Shown: positions 1-8,650 of the stretch, piece by piece | Position numbering within the stretch: position 1 is the first letter of the stretch | Layout: every line of letters begins with the position of its first letter | NCBI RefSeq assembly: GCF_002903145.1 | Contig: NZ_PPDJ01000001.1 | Location: 186,001-250,000 of the forward strand | Length of the DNA: 64,000 bases | Reading direction: 5' to 3' | Source: Halobacteriovorax sp. DA5 | Lineage (GTDB): Bacteria > Bdellovibrionota > Bacteriovoracia > Bacteriovoracales > Bacteriovoracaceae | Translations under genes and position numbers: made by a program | The notes under the pieces: generated by a model | Database searches by the model: none | What the model saw: only the letters and a program-made list of their open reading frames with translations | Told to the model about the DNA's origin: nothing

Positions 1-584
1 TTTCTCATATTCTCTTGTGCTACTAAATCTAGTCCAATCGTTGGCTCATCTAAGAATAATACTTCTGGTTCATGGAGTAGAGATGCCATTAACTCAAGCT
101 TCATTCTTTCCCCAAGAGAAAGCTTTCTTACGTGAATATGAAATAATTCTGTTACATCTAAAAGTTCACCCATGTAACCAAGCTTCTTTTTGAATTGGTC
201 ATCTGGGATTTCATAATACTTTTGAAGTAATTGAAAAGAGTCCATGGCCGGAATGTCCCACCAAAGTTGAGACTTTTGCCCCATAACTAGAGCTATCTTC
301 TTTCTGAACTCTTTGTCACGTTGCCAAGGTTTGTAGCCTGCAATTGTAACTTCTCCGCTTGAGGGAACAATAATTCCCGTAAGCATTTTCATAAGTGTTG
401 TTTTTCCTGCTCCGTTAGGACCAAGTAAGCCTTTAATTTCACCTTTTTCAACTTTGAAGCTAAAGTCATTAACGGCATATTTTGTTATAGGGTTACGATT
501 AAAGAACGATTTAATACTTCCTTTAAATCCTTCTTCTTTTTTATAACTAGTAAATTTCTTTGTGAGGTTATTTGTTTCAATCAT
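1..584 (-). CDS. ABC transporter ATP-binding protein, partial (C-terminus beyond the left edge)
   Basis: The ATPase subunit of an ABC exporter, expected to sit on the inner face of the membrane with a permease encoded further left. The 194 visible residues hold Walker A GPNGAGKTT (55-63), a Q-loop GQKSQ (102-106), the signature LSLGE (155-159) and Walker B with its glutamate, VLFLDEP (175-181). The segment GQKSQLWWD resembles the uncharacterised COG4586/YadG-like ABC-2 group, so the substrate cannot be named. The D-loop is present but the H-loop and stop codon lie outside the window. Translation starts at ATG 584. The SpoU gene ends 7 bases upstream, so the two are probably co-transcribed. 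Confidence 0.9.
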   Translation of the reverse strand, partial: MIETNNLTKKFTSYKKEEGFKGSIKSFFNRNPITKYAVNDFSFKVEKGEIKGLLGPNGAGKTTLMKMLTGIIVPSSGEVTIAGYKPWQRDKEFRKKIALVMGQKSQLWWDIPAMDSFQLLQKYYEIPDDQFKKKLGYMGELLDVTELFHIHVRKLSLGERMKLELMASLLHEPEVLFLDEPTIGLDLVAQENMR

Positions 585-591
585 TTTTACT

Positions 592-1113
592 TTACTCGCT
601 AGCGTGTTGGTTAGTGTATTCGTACATGACAATACTTGCAGCAATAGAGACGTTTAAAGATTCTGTCATTCCATATTGCTTGATCTTTAGTCTTTCAATT
701 CCAGGCATTTCTTTTAGTGGACCAAATTCTTCATGGCCAAAGATAAAGGCAGACTTCTTAGGAAGTTCACTTTCATTTAAAAATGTCTGTGCATTTGAAT
801 CGAGAGTAAGAGGAGTGTAGCCAAGTTCATTAATTCGCTCAATCGAATCTTCAATATTATCATAGAAGAATGTCTTTACTCTTTTGAGTGCACCTTTGGC
901 AATGGTTACATCGAAGAACTTTGTTCCAACAATGTGAACTTCGTGAACACTATAGATCTCACATGACCTAAGTATCTTTCCAATATTAAAGCCACCCTTT
1001 AGATGATCTAAAATAATGATGATCTCATGTCGTCCGTGAACGGCCTTTTCTTTTGCTATTTCTAGTTCTTTTTCAAATTTCTTTTCTAAGAATTTTCTTG
1101 TTTTCTTGCTCAT
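592..1113 (-). CDS. SpoU/TrmH-family RNA 2'-O-methyltransferase
   Basis: A SPOUT-fold enzyme that would use S-adenosylmethionine to methylate a ribose of tRNA or rRNA. All three SpoU motifs can be read: motif 1 with N43 and R49 (NIGKILR), motif 2 FGHEEFGP (125-132) and motif 3 ESLNVSIAASI (151-161), which forms the knotted cofactor site. At 173 residues it is close to the catalytic core alone, with a short lysine-rich N-terminal helix and no separate RNA-binding domain. It cannot be assigned to TrmH, TrmL or RlmB from sequence. It precedes the ABC ATPase by 7 bases and is divergent from msrA. Confidence 0.85.
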   Translation of the reverse strand: MSKKTRKFLEKKFEKELEIAKEKAVHGRHEIIIILDHLKGGFNIGKILRSCEIYSVHEVHIVGTKFFDVTIAKGALKRVKTFFYDNIEDSIERINELGYTPLTLDSNAQTFLNESELPKKSAFIFGHEEFGPLKEMPGIERLKIKQYGMTESLNVSIAASIVMYEYTNQHASE

Positions 1114-1150
1114 ATGTCGGTTAAATTACGAAATAAATCGGAGGTTTGCA

Positions 1151-1630
1151 ATGAACAATATCGAAGTCGCAGTTTTTGGAGCAGGGTGTTTTTGGGGTGT
1201 CGAAGAAACCTTTAGAAAGCTTGCGGGAGTCATTGAAACTGAAGTTGGCTACGCAGGTGGAAAAAGCGACCAAACGACTTATGAAGAAGTCTGTACTGAT
1301 ACAACTGGTCACGCTGAAGTAGTTAAAATTACTTATGATCCATCAATAATAAAGTTTGAAAACCTATTAGATATCTTCTTTAATAACCATAATCCAACTA
1401 CTTTAAATCGCCAGGGCGTTGATGTTGGATCTCAATATCGTAGTGTGATTTTTTATAGTAACGAAGCACAAAAAGAAGCTGGAGCAAAGGCCATTAAAGA
1501 GCTTGAAGAAAGTGGTTGCTTTAAAAATCCAATTGTTACTAAACTTGAATTATTGAATAATTATGTCATTGCCGAAGAGTACCACCAAAAGTACTTGAAA
1601 AAGAAAGGACTTACGAGTTGTTCGCTATAA
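1151..1630 (+). CDS. msrA: Peptide-methionine (S)-S-oxide reductase MsrA
   Basis: Repairs oxidised methionine by reducing the S-sulfoxide, with thioredoxin as usual electron donor. The catalytic motif GCFWG places the nucleophile at Cys13. Further family motifs follow: GYAGG, YEEVCTDTTGHAEVV and GVDVGSQYRS. An in-frame ATG at 1106 exists, but GGAGG at 1140-1144 sits at the right distance from ATG 1151, so the shorter 159-residue form is preferred. It has a normal MsrA length. No MsrB partner or fusion is seen. It is divergent from the SpoU gene, whose start lies 37 bases away. Confidence 0.93.
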   Translation: MNNIEVAVFGAGCFWGVEETFRKLAGVIETEVGYAGGKSDQTTYEEVCTDTTGHAEVVKITYDPSIIKFENLLDIFFNNHNPTTLNRQGVDVGSQYRSVIFYSNEAQKEAGAKAIKELEESGCFKNPIVTKLELLNNYVIAEEYHQKYLKKKGLTSCSL

Positions 1631-1815
1631 ATTTACGTGAATTTATAAGTCTATGTTTTTATTGAAGCTGGCATATTACTATGGCACTTTTAAATTACCT
1701 AATTCAATAAAATCACTACGATTGACCTCTTTGTTCATATTTTAACTATCTGAAATTAGATCAAATTATTTTTCTCGTTAGAGTTTAGCGAAACCTTTGC
1801 ATAATAGCTAAATAG

Positions 1816-1849
1816 CCAAAAGGGTTCCAGAGAGGGTTGCCCCTTGGTT
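1816..1849 (+). other. Possible leader hairpin upstream of the 84-residue gene
   Basis: CCAA-AA-GGG can pair with CCC-TTGG across a 16-base loop, giving a 7-bp stem with a 2-base bulge that ends 8 bases before the ribosome site. The loop is rich in purines and contains a run GAGAGGG. I matched it to no riboswitch class, and the paralogous gene at 3363 has no equivalent, so it may be chance. Confidence 0.25.
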
Positions 1850-1869
1850 AAATGACGAGGAGAACACAA

Positions 1870-2124
1870 ATGAATATTGAAAACTTTAGAGAGACGTTTA
1901 TTGCCCATGCAAGAGATGAGATTAAATCAATCGTTTCTCAATCGAAAATTAAAGGCGAGTTTAATTGTAATGTCTTTAATGAAAAATTAGAAATCATTTG
2001 GTCGGAGGCACAAATCAATGGCCTCACAGAGGACGAGTTCGCAACTATCGTTGAAGAAGTAATCCCAACTCAAATAGATAATGTTATCTTTCCATTTTCA
2101 AACGATATTCCATTAGCGGCTTAA
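1870..2124 (+). CDS. Small acidic protein of unknown function (paralogue of 3363-3617)
   Basis: An 84-residue cytoplasmic protein without signal peptide, membrane segment or cysteine-rich motif; I do not recognise the family. It aligns without gaps to the 84-residue product at 3363-3617. Shared elements are F-x-x-T-F near the N-terminus, F-N in the middle, EKL-x-x-IW, NGL, EFE/EFA followed by V-E, and a final PFS...AA. A frame opens at 1852, but AGGAG at 1858-1862 points to ATG 1870, and this choice gives both paralogues the same length. It ends 12 bases before the convergent transporter gene. Confidence 0.75.
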   Translation: MNIENFRETFIAHARDEIKSIVSQSKIKGEFNCNVFNEKLEIIWSEAQINGLTEDEFATIVEEVIPTQIDNVIFPFSNDIPLAA

Positions 2125-2136
2125 GGTCGTTATTAC

Positions 2137-3093
2137 TTATGCTCGGGTATCGTTGACAACAGACGATGCCCCGGTATTTTCTAATAATTCTTCAGATTCA
2201 CTTTCATCTTTTTTAATATTAGTAAATTTTGGAACAAGTGCGACAGATATAACAATAACCACCGATCCAGCAATCGCTGTAGGATCTAGCGTTTCCCCAA
2301 ATAAAATATAACCAAATAAAGCTGCAAAGATTGATTCACTTAAGAAGACTAATCCTACAATGTGAGCAGGGATACTTCTTTGGGCCGTTATTTGCAGCGA
2401 GAATGCAATCAAAGAAGAAAAGATCGAAAGTATTAAGAATCCCCATAGTGGTGATGGGAAGTTAAATGGTGAGTTTGTATAAAGAACAGATAAGCTAGTT
2501 GGCCCTTCATAGATCAGAGCAAATATTAGGCCCATAAGTCCCATAAAAATACACTGCAGAAAATTGAAGCGAACAGCTTCAACATCATTAGCGTAGCGAT
2601 CTGTAGCAATAATATGAAGAGAGAAGAAGACTGCCGAAGCAATAACAAAAATATCTCCCATATTAAAATTACTAAAGTCCATTCCGTTCATCATCATAAT
2701 TCCAAGCATAGAAGTTGATAGTAGAAGCCAGAATGTTTTACGAACTCTTTGACCAAGAAAGAGAACGGAGATAATCGGCGTAATAATAGCGTAGAAAACA
2801 GTAAAGAAGCCGGCCTTTGCCATTGTTGTCATGGCAATACCAACAGTTTGGAGCTGAAGGGCCATCATAAGAAGTGCAGAGCAAATTAGACCACCCATAA
2901 CTTCTTTTTTATTACCCGCTAGTTTTTTGAAATCATTTCTAAAAAATAAAATCACGAAGGCAAATGAACCAGCAAAGATATAGCGTAGTGAATTTGACCA
3001 AACAGGAGAATAGTCAGTTAGTGTAAATCGAGTTCCAGCAAAGCCAAGACCCCAGATTGCACAAGCAATACTTAATAAAATGATACCTTTCAT
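2137..3093 (-). CDS. EamA/DMT-superfamily transporter
   Basis: An inner-membrane drug/metabolite transporter of the ten-helix EamA type. The protein of about 318 residues shows two repeats of roughly five hydrophobic helices each. The first begins with GIILLSIACAIWGLGFAGTR, a typical EamA opening, and the second follows around residue 145. The tail is hydrophilic and acidic (ESESEELLE). Substrate cannot be deduced. The frame extends to a GTG at 3126, but the transmembrane start fits ATG 3093; neither has a strong ribosome site. It lies between two paralogous 84-residue genes, convergent with one and divergent from the other. Confidence 0.85.
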   Translation of the reverse strand: MKGIILLSIACAIWGLGFAGTRFTLTDYSPVWSNSLRYIFAGSFAFVILFFRNDFKKLAGNKKEVMGGLICSALLMMALQLQTVGIAMTTMAKAGFFTVFYAIITPIISVLFLGQRVRKTFWLLLSTSMLGIMMMNGMDFSNFNMGDIFVIASAVFFSLHIIATDRYANDVEAVRFNFLQCIFMGLMGLIFALIYEGPTSLSVLYTNSPFNFPSPLWGFLILSIFSSLIAFSLQITAQRSIPAHIVGLVFLSESIFAALFGYILFGETLDPTAIAGSVVIVISVALVPKFTNIKKDESESEELLENTGASSVVNDTRA

Positions 3094-3362
3094 GGCCTCA
3101 ATATAGTTCGCTTTTAAAAAGAACACAATGAAGAGTTTCGACAGATGGACGAGTTCATTAGTTTTTATTTATTGCCAAGGAAAGCTGACAATATTTCACG
3201 ATAATATCATGTATTTTTATTCATCTGAGTTAATTTAAGTTATTGAATTTATTGAATTGCATGAATTAATTCTTAGAAATTCAAAATTGCTGCAAAATGG
3301 ATGAGTAGTAATAAAGTACACGTTACTTTTCTTTGTTACTTACCTTTACGGGGGACGTTCGA

Positions 3363-3617
3363 ATGCAAAAAGACAATTTTAAACAAACTTTTTTAAATGA
3401 AACAAGAAATGAGGTGCAAGGGATTTATTTAGAAACAACATCAGACGGAGATTTCAATGCAGACCTTTTTTCTGAAAAATTATCGCCAATTTGGACAGCG
3501 GCTTCATTAAATGGCCTAGACGAATTTGAATTTATATCCTTGGTCGAGGATATTATTAATAAAGATGCCCAGGAAATTTACTACCCCTTTAGTTTAAACT
3601 ACAAAACTGCGGCATAA
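3363..3617 (+). CDS. Small acidic protein of unknown function (paralogue of 1870-2124)
   Basis: An 84-residue product of the same unknown family as 1870-2124, co-linear over its whole length at perhaps 40% identity by eye. The conserved skeleton is F-x-x-T-F, the acidic F-N/D block, EKL...IW, NGL, a VED/VEE motif and YPFS...AA. GGGGGA at 3350-3355 supports ATG 3363 over the frame opening at 3333. No secretion signal is seen. The gene stands alone, with a strong terminator immediately after it and hutU converging from the other side. Confidence 0.75.
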   Translation: MQKDNFKQTFLNETRNEVQGIYLETTSDGDFNADLFSEKLSPIWTAASLNGLDEFEFISLVEDIINKDAQEIYYPFSLNYKTAA

Positions 3618-3621
3618 GAGT

Positions 3622-3651
3622 AAGCTCCCATAGTGGGAGCTTTTCTTTTTC
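3622..3651 (+). terminator. Intrinsic terminator after the 84-residue gene
   Basis: AAGCTCCCA (3622-3630) pairs perfectly with TGGGAGCTT (3634-3642) across a TAG loop and is followed by TTCTTTTTC. It sits 4 bases after the stop codon and adjoins the end of hutU, so it may work for both convergent transcripts. Confidence 0.85.
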
Positions 3652-5655
3652 TTATAATAAAGAATCATCAACTAAATTTGGAAGCGTTACTTTTAAAAGA
3701 GGCTCTTTTTCCATGGCCCTTTTAATTGCAAAAGTTGCACCTTCATTACGGGCCCAACTTCTACGATTAATCCCATTGTTTACATCCCAAAAAAGCATCG
3801 ACTTGATTCGACGATCACAATCTTTACTTCCATCGAGAACCATTCCAAAGCCACCATTAATTACTTCACCCCAACCGACACCACCGCCGTTGTGAAGTGA
3901 AATCCAAGTAGCTCCTCTAAATGAGTCACCAACGAAGTTTTGTACAGCCATATCAGCAGTAAATCGTGAGCCATCGTAGATATTTGATGTTTCTCTAAAA
4001 GGAGAATCTGTTCCTGATACATCGTGATGATCGCGGCCAAGAACAACTGGTGCTTTTAGTTTTCCTTCGCGAAGTGCTTTGTTGAAAGCAAGAGCGATTT
4101 CAATTCTTCCATCACTATCAGCATAAAGAATACGTGCTTTTGAGCCAACAACTAGGTCGTTCTCTTTTGCACCTTTAATCCACGTGATATTATCTTGCAT
4201 CTGTTGCGTGATTTCACTTGGAGACTCTTGCATTAGTTTTTCTAGAACTTGTGTTGCAAGTTCATCAGTTAGATCAAGATCTTCTTGTGTGCTTGATGTA
4301 CAAACCCATCTAAATGGTCCAAAGCCGTAATCAAAGCACATTGGCCCCATAATATCTTGAACATATGAAGGATACTTGAAGTCTTCAGTACTTCCTTCTT
4401 TCATAATATCAGCACCTGCGCGAGATGCTTCTAGTAAAAATGCGTTTCCATAATCGAAGAAGTACATTCCTTTGTCTGCAAGTTTATTAACTGCATTTAC
4501 ATGTCTCACTAAACTTTTTTGAACTTCTTTCTTAAATTGTTCAGGGTTACTTGCCATCATCTCATTTGATTCTTCAAATGAAAGATCCGCTGGGTAGTAA
4601 CCACCGGCCCATGGATTGTGAAGAGAAGTTTGGTCAGAACCAATGTCAATATGCAGATCACTTTCTGCAATCTTCTCCCATAGGTTAATAATATTACCTT
4701 GGTAAGCAAGAGAGACAGCTTCTTTATTTTCTTGAGCTTTCTTAATGCGAGCAATGATTTCGTCTAGGTCAGTGAAAACTTCATCAACCCATCCTTGCTC
4801 ATGTCTTGTCTTAACAGCTTTTGGATTTACTTCAGCAACTACACCAATACAACCTGCAATAACCGCAGCTTTTGGTTGTGCTCCCGACATTCCACCAAGT
4901 CCTGCTGTAACAAAAACTTTTCCGGCCGTTTCAGTAATAGCTTCTTTGGAAATTTTTCTTAGAGCATTGAGTACAGTAATTGTTGTTCCGTGAACAATTC
5001 CTTGTGGCCCAATATACATGAATGACCCAGCAGTCATTTGTCCGTATTGAGTTACTCCTAATGCATTAAACTTTTCCCAGTCATCTGGCTTAGAGTAATT
5101 AGGAATCATCATCCCGTTTGTGACAACAACTCTTGGTGCATCTTTGTGCGATGGAAATAATCCTGCTGGATGACCAGAGTAGAGAACAAGCGTTTGTTCA
5201 TCAGTCATTGTTGCAAGGTATTGCATCGTTAATAGATATTGCGCCCAGTTTGAAAAAACGCCGCCGTTTCCACCATAAGTAATTAACTCGTGCGGGTGTT
5301 GAGCAACAGCGTAATCAAGGTTATTTGAAAGCATCAGCATAATGGCCGCTGCTTGTTTTGACTTATGTGGATATTCTTCAATTGAGCGTGCGTGAATTTT
5401 ATAATCAGGGCGGTATCGATACATATAGATACGGCCGTATTTTTCTAATTCTTCTTTAAATTCTGGAAGTAGTTCAGCATGAAGCTCACTTGGAAAATAG
5501 CGAAGTGCATTTCTTAACGCTAGCTTTTCTTCTTCTTGAGATAGAATTTGTTTACGTTTTGGAGCGTGGTTAATATCCTCTTCATATTTCTTATATTTTG
5601 GTAAAGTCTTAGGAATACCCTCTAATATAGCTTCTTTAAAACTATTAGTACTCAT
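3652..5655 (-). CDS. hutU: Urocanate hydratase (urocanase)
   Basis: Second enzyme of histidine degradation: converts urocanate to imidazolonepropionate with tightly bound NAD+ in the cytoplasm. The family hallmark GLGGMSGAQPKA is seen at about residues 252-263, and the C-terminal part has the conserved LHNGGGVGWGEVINGG segment. At 667 residues it belongs to the longer urocanase form (about 670 residues) rather than the 550-residue E. coli/Bacillus type. No hutH, hutI or hutG is adjacent, so the rest of the pathway must be elsewhere if complete. A 16-bp perfect palindrome lies about 70 bases upstream of ATG 5655. Confidence 0.95.
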   Translation of the reverse strand: MSTNSFKEAILEGIPKTLPKYKKYEEDINHAPKRKQILSQEEEKLALRNALRYFPSELHAELLPEFKEELEKYGRIYMYRYRPDYKIHARSIEEYPHKSKQAAAIMLMLSNNLDYAVAQHPHELITYGGNGGVFSNWAQYLLTMQYLATMTDEQTLVLYSGHPAGLFPSHKDAPRVVVTNGMMIPNYSKPDDWEKFNALGVTQYGQMTAGSFMYIGPQGIVHGTTITVLNALRKISKEAITETAGKVFVTAGLGGMSGAQPKAAVIAGCIGVVAEVNPKAVKTRHEQGWVDEVFTDLDEIIARIKKAQENKEAVSLAYQGNIINLWEKIAESDLHIDIGSDQTSLHNPWAGGYYPADLSFEESNEMMASNPEQFKKEVQKSLVRHVNAVNKLADKGMYFFDYGNAFLLEASRAGADIMKEGSTEDFKYPSYVQDIMGPMCFDYGFGPFRWVCTSSTQEDLDLTDELATQVLEKLMQESPSEITQQMQDNITWIKGAKENDLVVGSKARILYADSDGRIEIALAFNKALREGKLKAPVVLGRDHHDVSGTDSPFRETSNIYDGSRFTADMAVQNFVGDSFRGATWISLHNGGGVGWGEVINGGFGMVLDGSKDCDRRIKSMLFWDVNNGINRRSWARNEGATFAIKRAMEKEPLLKVTLPNLVDDSLL

Positions 5656-5725
5656 TCTTAAATCCCCTTAAAATAAAGTATTTTAGAAGGTTTATACCAC
5701 CAATGTAATGAAGTAAAAAGGATTG

Positions 5726-5741
5726 AGCGTCAATTGACGCT
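5726..5741. promoter_or_regulatory. 16-bp perfect palindrome between hutU and the carD-like gene
   Basis: AGCGTCAATTGACGCT equals its own reverse complement. It lies in the 163-base divergent intergenic region, 71 bases from the hutU start and about 78 from the carD-like start. A site of this symmetry could be an operator for a dimeric regulator of either gene; the regulator is unknown. There is no T-run, so it is not a terminator. Confidence 0.5.
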
Positions 5742-5786
5742 GCTTATTAACGAATAGATTGCCTTCAAGAAATTCTAACTTACTTG

Positions 5787-5795
5787 TGCTATAAT
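5787..5795 (+). promoter_or_regulatory. Extended -10 promoter of the carD-like gene
   Basis: TGCTATAAT is a perfect extended -10 element (TGn + TATAAT). The predicted start of transcription near 5802 leaves a very short leader before the ribosome site AAAGGGG and ATG 5819. No good -35 hexamer is visible at 17 bases, which extended -10 promoters tolerate. Confidence 0.65.
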
Positions 5796-5818
5796 ACATA
5801 TCTAACGAAAGGGGATTT

Positions 5819-6292
5819 ATGCCAAAATTAGAAATAGGACAAGAGGTAGTATCGATTAACTTTGGAGTTGGCGTAATTACTGAAATCAAGGATATGAGCG
5901 GTTCAGAATTTTATATTATTGAATCATCTCAAGGTCGATCAACAACAATGATTCCAACTGTTAAGAAGGATGCGTTTAGACCATTGAGTAGTCCAACAGA
6001 ATTAGAAGAAACTCTCGATAAGCTTTCGCAAGACAGAGAGATTAGGCAGTTTGATTCTAAAAAGGATCGAATTAATTTCTTTAAATCAAATATTCAAAAA
6101 CAAGATATTGAAACGTTCATTGATAATATCCAACAATTACTTCAGATAACGGACAAAGGCTCGGCCGAATCAAAGTATTTAGAAATGCTTTTAGAGAATT
6201 TAACTGTGGAAGTTGGGGCAGTCTTTAACGAAGATATCAACCAAGCAAAAGAACGAGTGAACTCTTGCTTGGATGGTAAATTTAGTTTTTAA
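5819..6292 (+). CDS. CarD/CdnL-family transcription regulator
   Basis: The first 65 or so residues match the CarD_CdnL_TRCF domain: a Tudor-like RNA-polymerase-beta interaction fold with EIGQEVVSINFGVGVITEI and then the strand motif TTMIPT and FRPLSS. The rest (66-157) is helical and acidic, resembling the helical domain of CdnL. CarD/CdnL proteins stabilise open complexes, especially at rRNA promoters. The sequence is diverged from housekeeping CdnL (the usual YPGHGVG is INFGVGV), so this may be a paralogue with a narrower role. It has its own extended -10 promoter and is convergent with the protease gene, 2 bases apart. Confidence 0.7.
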   Translation: MPKLEIGQEVVSINFGVGVITEIKDMSGSEFYIIESSQGRSTTMIPTVKKDAFRPLSSPTELEETLDKLSQDREIRQFDSKKDRINFFKSNIQKQDIETFIDNIQQLLQITDKGSAESKYLEMLLENLTVEVGAVFNEDINQAKERVNSCLDGKFSF

Positions 6293-6294
6293 AA

Positions 6295-7170
6295 TTAGTC
6301 TTGAACTGGATCTCTTAAGAATAGAATTCTTGTGATTCTGAAAACGTCTTCTCCACCGCAACCGTTCATGTGACAGTTGTTTGCTTCGTAGCACTGTTTT
6401 CTTGGATTATAGTTATAATCTTGATCACCACGAACAAGGATTCCTTCAACAAGACCTGTCTTTTCATTGAATACTGCTGAACCAGAGTTTCCAGAAAAAG
6501 TATCTAGGTTAGTTGAAAAGCTAAACCATTCATTTGCCTTGCGAACAAATGCACCATCAGCAACTTTAGATGGTAGACCAGAAGGGTGACCGATAACATA
6601 TACTTGTTCACCTTTTTGGATTTCATCTCTTTTACGATATTCAAGAGGCTTGCGATCAGTTACTTCACGATTAAGTTCGATAACAGCAAAGTCTTCACCA
6701 CTTGTGCGTCCAAGTCTTTGAGCAACAATTCTCTTACAGCTATAAACATTTTTTTCTAGAATTGTTCTAGCATCATCTTTTGGAGATTTTTTTGAATAAT
6801 CAAATACCCAAAAGTTATCATAACAGTCTGCTTTTGAAGTCATACAGTGACCAGCAGTTACAACATATTGCTTATTATCTTTTTCTACTAGAAAGCCTGA
6901 ACAGTCAGCAACATCAACTTGCTTATTAAATCTCTCACCATCACATAATTCAATTTTTGAATCATCAGCAAGGTAAGTGTTTTCAGTCTTTTTTGTTAAT
7001 TTAGACTTAGGGATCATCGCTAAAGTAGACATTTGAGCATCTAATTTGTTTTGATCCGTTACTTCGAATTGATCAAGGCGATTATCTTCACCGTAAACAA
7101 CTTTATCAATGGCCATCGTTGAAAAGTTAACAGTAAAAACAGCAGCTAGCAGGGCAAGTGAAAAGTTCAT
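6295..7170 (-). CDS. Secreted trypsin-like serine protease
   Basis: Starts with a signal peptide (MNFSLALLAAVFTVNFSTMA, cleavage near residue 20), so it is exported. The catalytic triad is readable: His108 in VTAGHC, Asp160 in GEDFAV and Ser229 in GNSGSAVF, all in canonical order for the S1/V8-like fold. Eight or more cysteines, several clustered near the C-terminus, suggest disulfides outside the cytoplasm. The first 70 mature residues have no clear homology and could be a propeptide. At 291 residues it is a single-domain protease with no PDZ domain, so not DegP-like. Divergent from the lipoprotein gene at 7361. Confidence 0.88.
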   Translation of the reverse strand: MNFSLALLAAVFTVNFSTMAIDKVVYGEDNRLDQFEVTDQNKLDAQMSTLAMIPKSKLTKKTENTYLADDSKIELCDGERFNKQVDVADCSGFLVEKDNKQYVVTAGHCMTSKADCYDNFWVFDYSKKSPKDDARTILEKNVYSCKRIVAQRLGRTSGEDFAVIELNREVTDRKPLEYRKRDEIQKGEQVYVIGHPSGLPSKVADGAFVRKANEWFSFSTNLDTFSGNSGSAVFNEKTGLVEGILVRGDQDYNYNPRKQCYEANNCHMNGCGGEDVFRITRILFLRDPVQD

Positions 7171-7360
7171 TTATTTATCCTTATTATGTGAGTGGCGCAT
7201 TAAATCAATGACACATTAAAAAGTACAGAAAAGGGCCCTTAATAAAAAATTACAAATCCTTACATTATATGTAAATTATTTATGCTTGCTTATAACTATA
7301 TAAAATTACGTCTAAAGTTCAATGGACGAGAAGCCGATAAGTCCTTGAGATGAGAGACTT

Positions 7361-8650
7361 ATGAAGAAAAATACAATTTTAACTTTTATATTTTTAGCTA
7401 CCTTAAATACATCATGTCAGTTAACGAGTGGTGATTTTTTAAGTGGAAAGGCACAGGGAATGGCAAAGAGAGTCTCACGTGAAAGTGATATCCTTGATGT
7501 TGTAGACGATGTCGTGCGTGAAGAAGAAGGCCAGGGTGTTAATGAAGACCTACGTGGCCTCACTGATAATTATACAAACTTTCCAACTTCTTACGATATT
7601 ACAGATTACATCAATGGCAATGTCAGTGCACTAGGAACACAGTGTGCAATGACTGATCATGAGCGAGAGTGGTCATTTGTTAAAAGTGTTGGAACAGGAT
7701 CTATTGGAGCACGTAAAGTCTTGGCAACGATTTATCAGTCATGTGAGCCAATTGATACAGTTATTGATTCGCGCACTCCTAGCTTAAGTGGTGTTTCAAC
7801 TCAAGAAGCGACTTTCAGCGATGGAACAGATTTTAAGCAAAGAGTTGTTCATGATGTAGGAGCAATGGTTCGTTCACATGAGGTTTTAAGAAAACTTGAT
7901 GAAGACCCAGGCTATCCTGGTGAGGGTTGTATTGATGCAACTAAGGTTCCACCTGTTTACGGTTATGGCTCACGTAAAGGACTGCGCAGTAATGAGATTA
8001 ACCTGTTCACTCGAGGCCAAGGGGTATCAAGAGAAGGTGCTAGGGCATCAGGAATTGATTGTTCAGAATTCATCTCAGCAGCATATGCAGCAGAGGGGCT
8101 TAAGTTTACTAGTAACGATAGAGACTATCGTTCACTAACGACAACTTCTTTGCATGATACTGTTAGAAGTAAGAACTCATGTATTAAGCCGGTTAAGTTT
8201 AAATTACCATATTCAATTCGATCAGGTGATATCATTAATGTGAAGGGGAGCCACGTAATTATGGTTGATACGATTGGGGAAGACCCTCTGGCCATTAGAA
8301 AGTTTTCTGAACTCGGTCGATGTGATGATATTACAATCAGTGACTTTAATTTCACTTATATTCATAGTGGGGCCTTAAAGAATTATGGCCCGGCAAGAGT
8401 TGATGCAAGAACTCATGCAACTCATCGTTCGACTATGTTTGCTAATTTAAGAGCACAAGCAGTTGCCTCATGTAAGGCGATTTTATCTGAACAAGAATAT
8501 TCAAATGAGATGATGTCTGGACGTTTTAGTATTTTAAGACATAATTCTGAAGACGCTGCATGCTACTATGATGAACCGGCAAAACTTAAAGGTGAGAGCT
8601 GTATTAATCAGTGTCTTCAAGACAAATTAAAAGAGGCAAAAAATGTTTAG
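7361..8650 (+). CDS. Lipoprotein with NlpC/P60- or CHAP-like hydrolase domain
   Basis: A type II signal peptide ends in the lipobox LNTSC (Cys19), so the protein should be lipid-anchored. From about residue 225 the order GIDCSEF ... SGDIINVKGSHVIMVD gives a Cys and a His as in papain-like NlpC/P60 and CHAP peptidoglycan amidases, with GD before the His as usual. The N-terminal 200 residues and the cysteine-rich C-terminus are unassigned. A peptidoglycan-cleaving role is an inference from these motifs. It overlaps the next gene by 8 bases, which suggests translational coupling. Confidence 0.7.
   Translation: MKKNTILTFIFLATLNTSCQLTSGDFLSGKAQGMAKRVSRESDILDVVDDVVREEEGQGVNEDLRGLTDNYTNFPTSYDITDYINGNVSALGTQCAMTDHEREWSFVKSVGTGSIGARKVLATIYQSCEPIDTVIDSRTPSLSGVSTQEATFSDGTDFKQRVVHDVGAMVRSHEVLRKLDEDPGYPGEGCIDATKVPPVYGYGSRKGLRSNEINLFTRGQGVSREGARASGIDCSEFISAAYAAEGLKFTSNDRDYRSLTTTSLHDTVRSKNSCIKPVKFKLPYSIRSGDIINVKGSHVIMVDTIGEDPLAIRKFSELGRCDDITISDFNFTYIHSGALKNYGPARVDARTHATHRSTMFANLRAQAVASCKAILSEQEYSNEMMSGRFSILRHNSEDAACYYDEPAKLKGESCINQCLQDKLKEAKNV

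Noticed and set aside
572..820. Open frame antisense to the SpoU gene
   Set aside because: Fully antisense to an intact methyltransferase with all motifs and no own ribosome site.
1816..1849. c-di-GMP or preQ1 riboswitch upstream of the 84-residue gene
   Set aside because: A hairpin can be drawn but the conserved bases of these riboswitch classes are absent.
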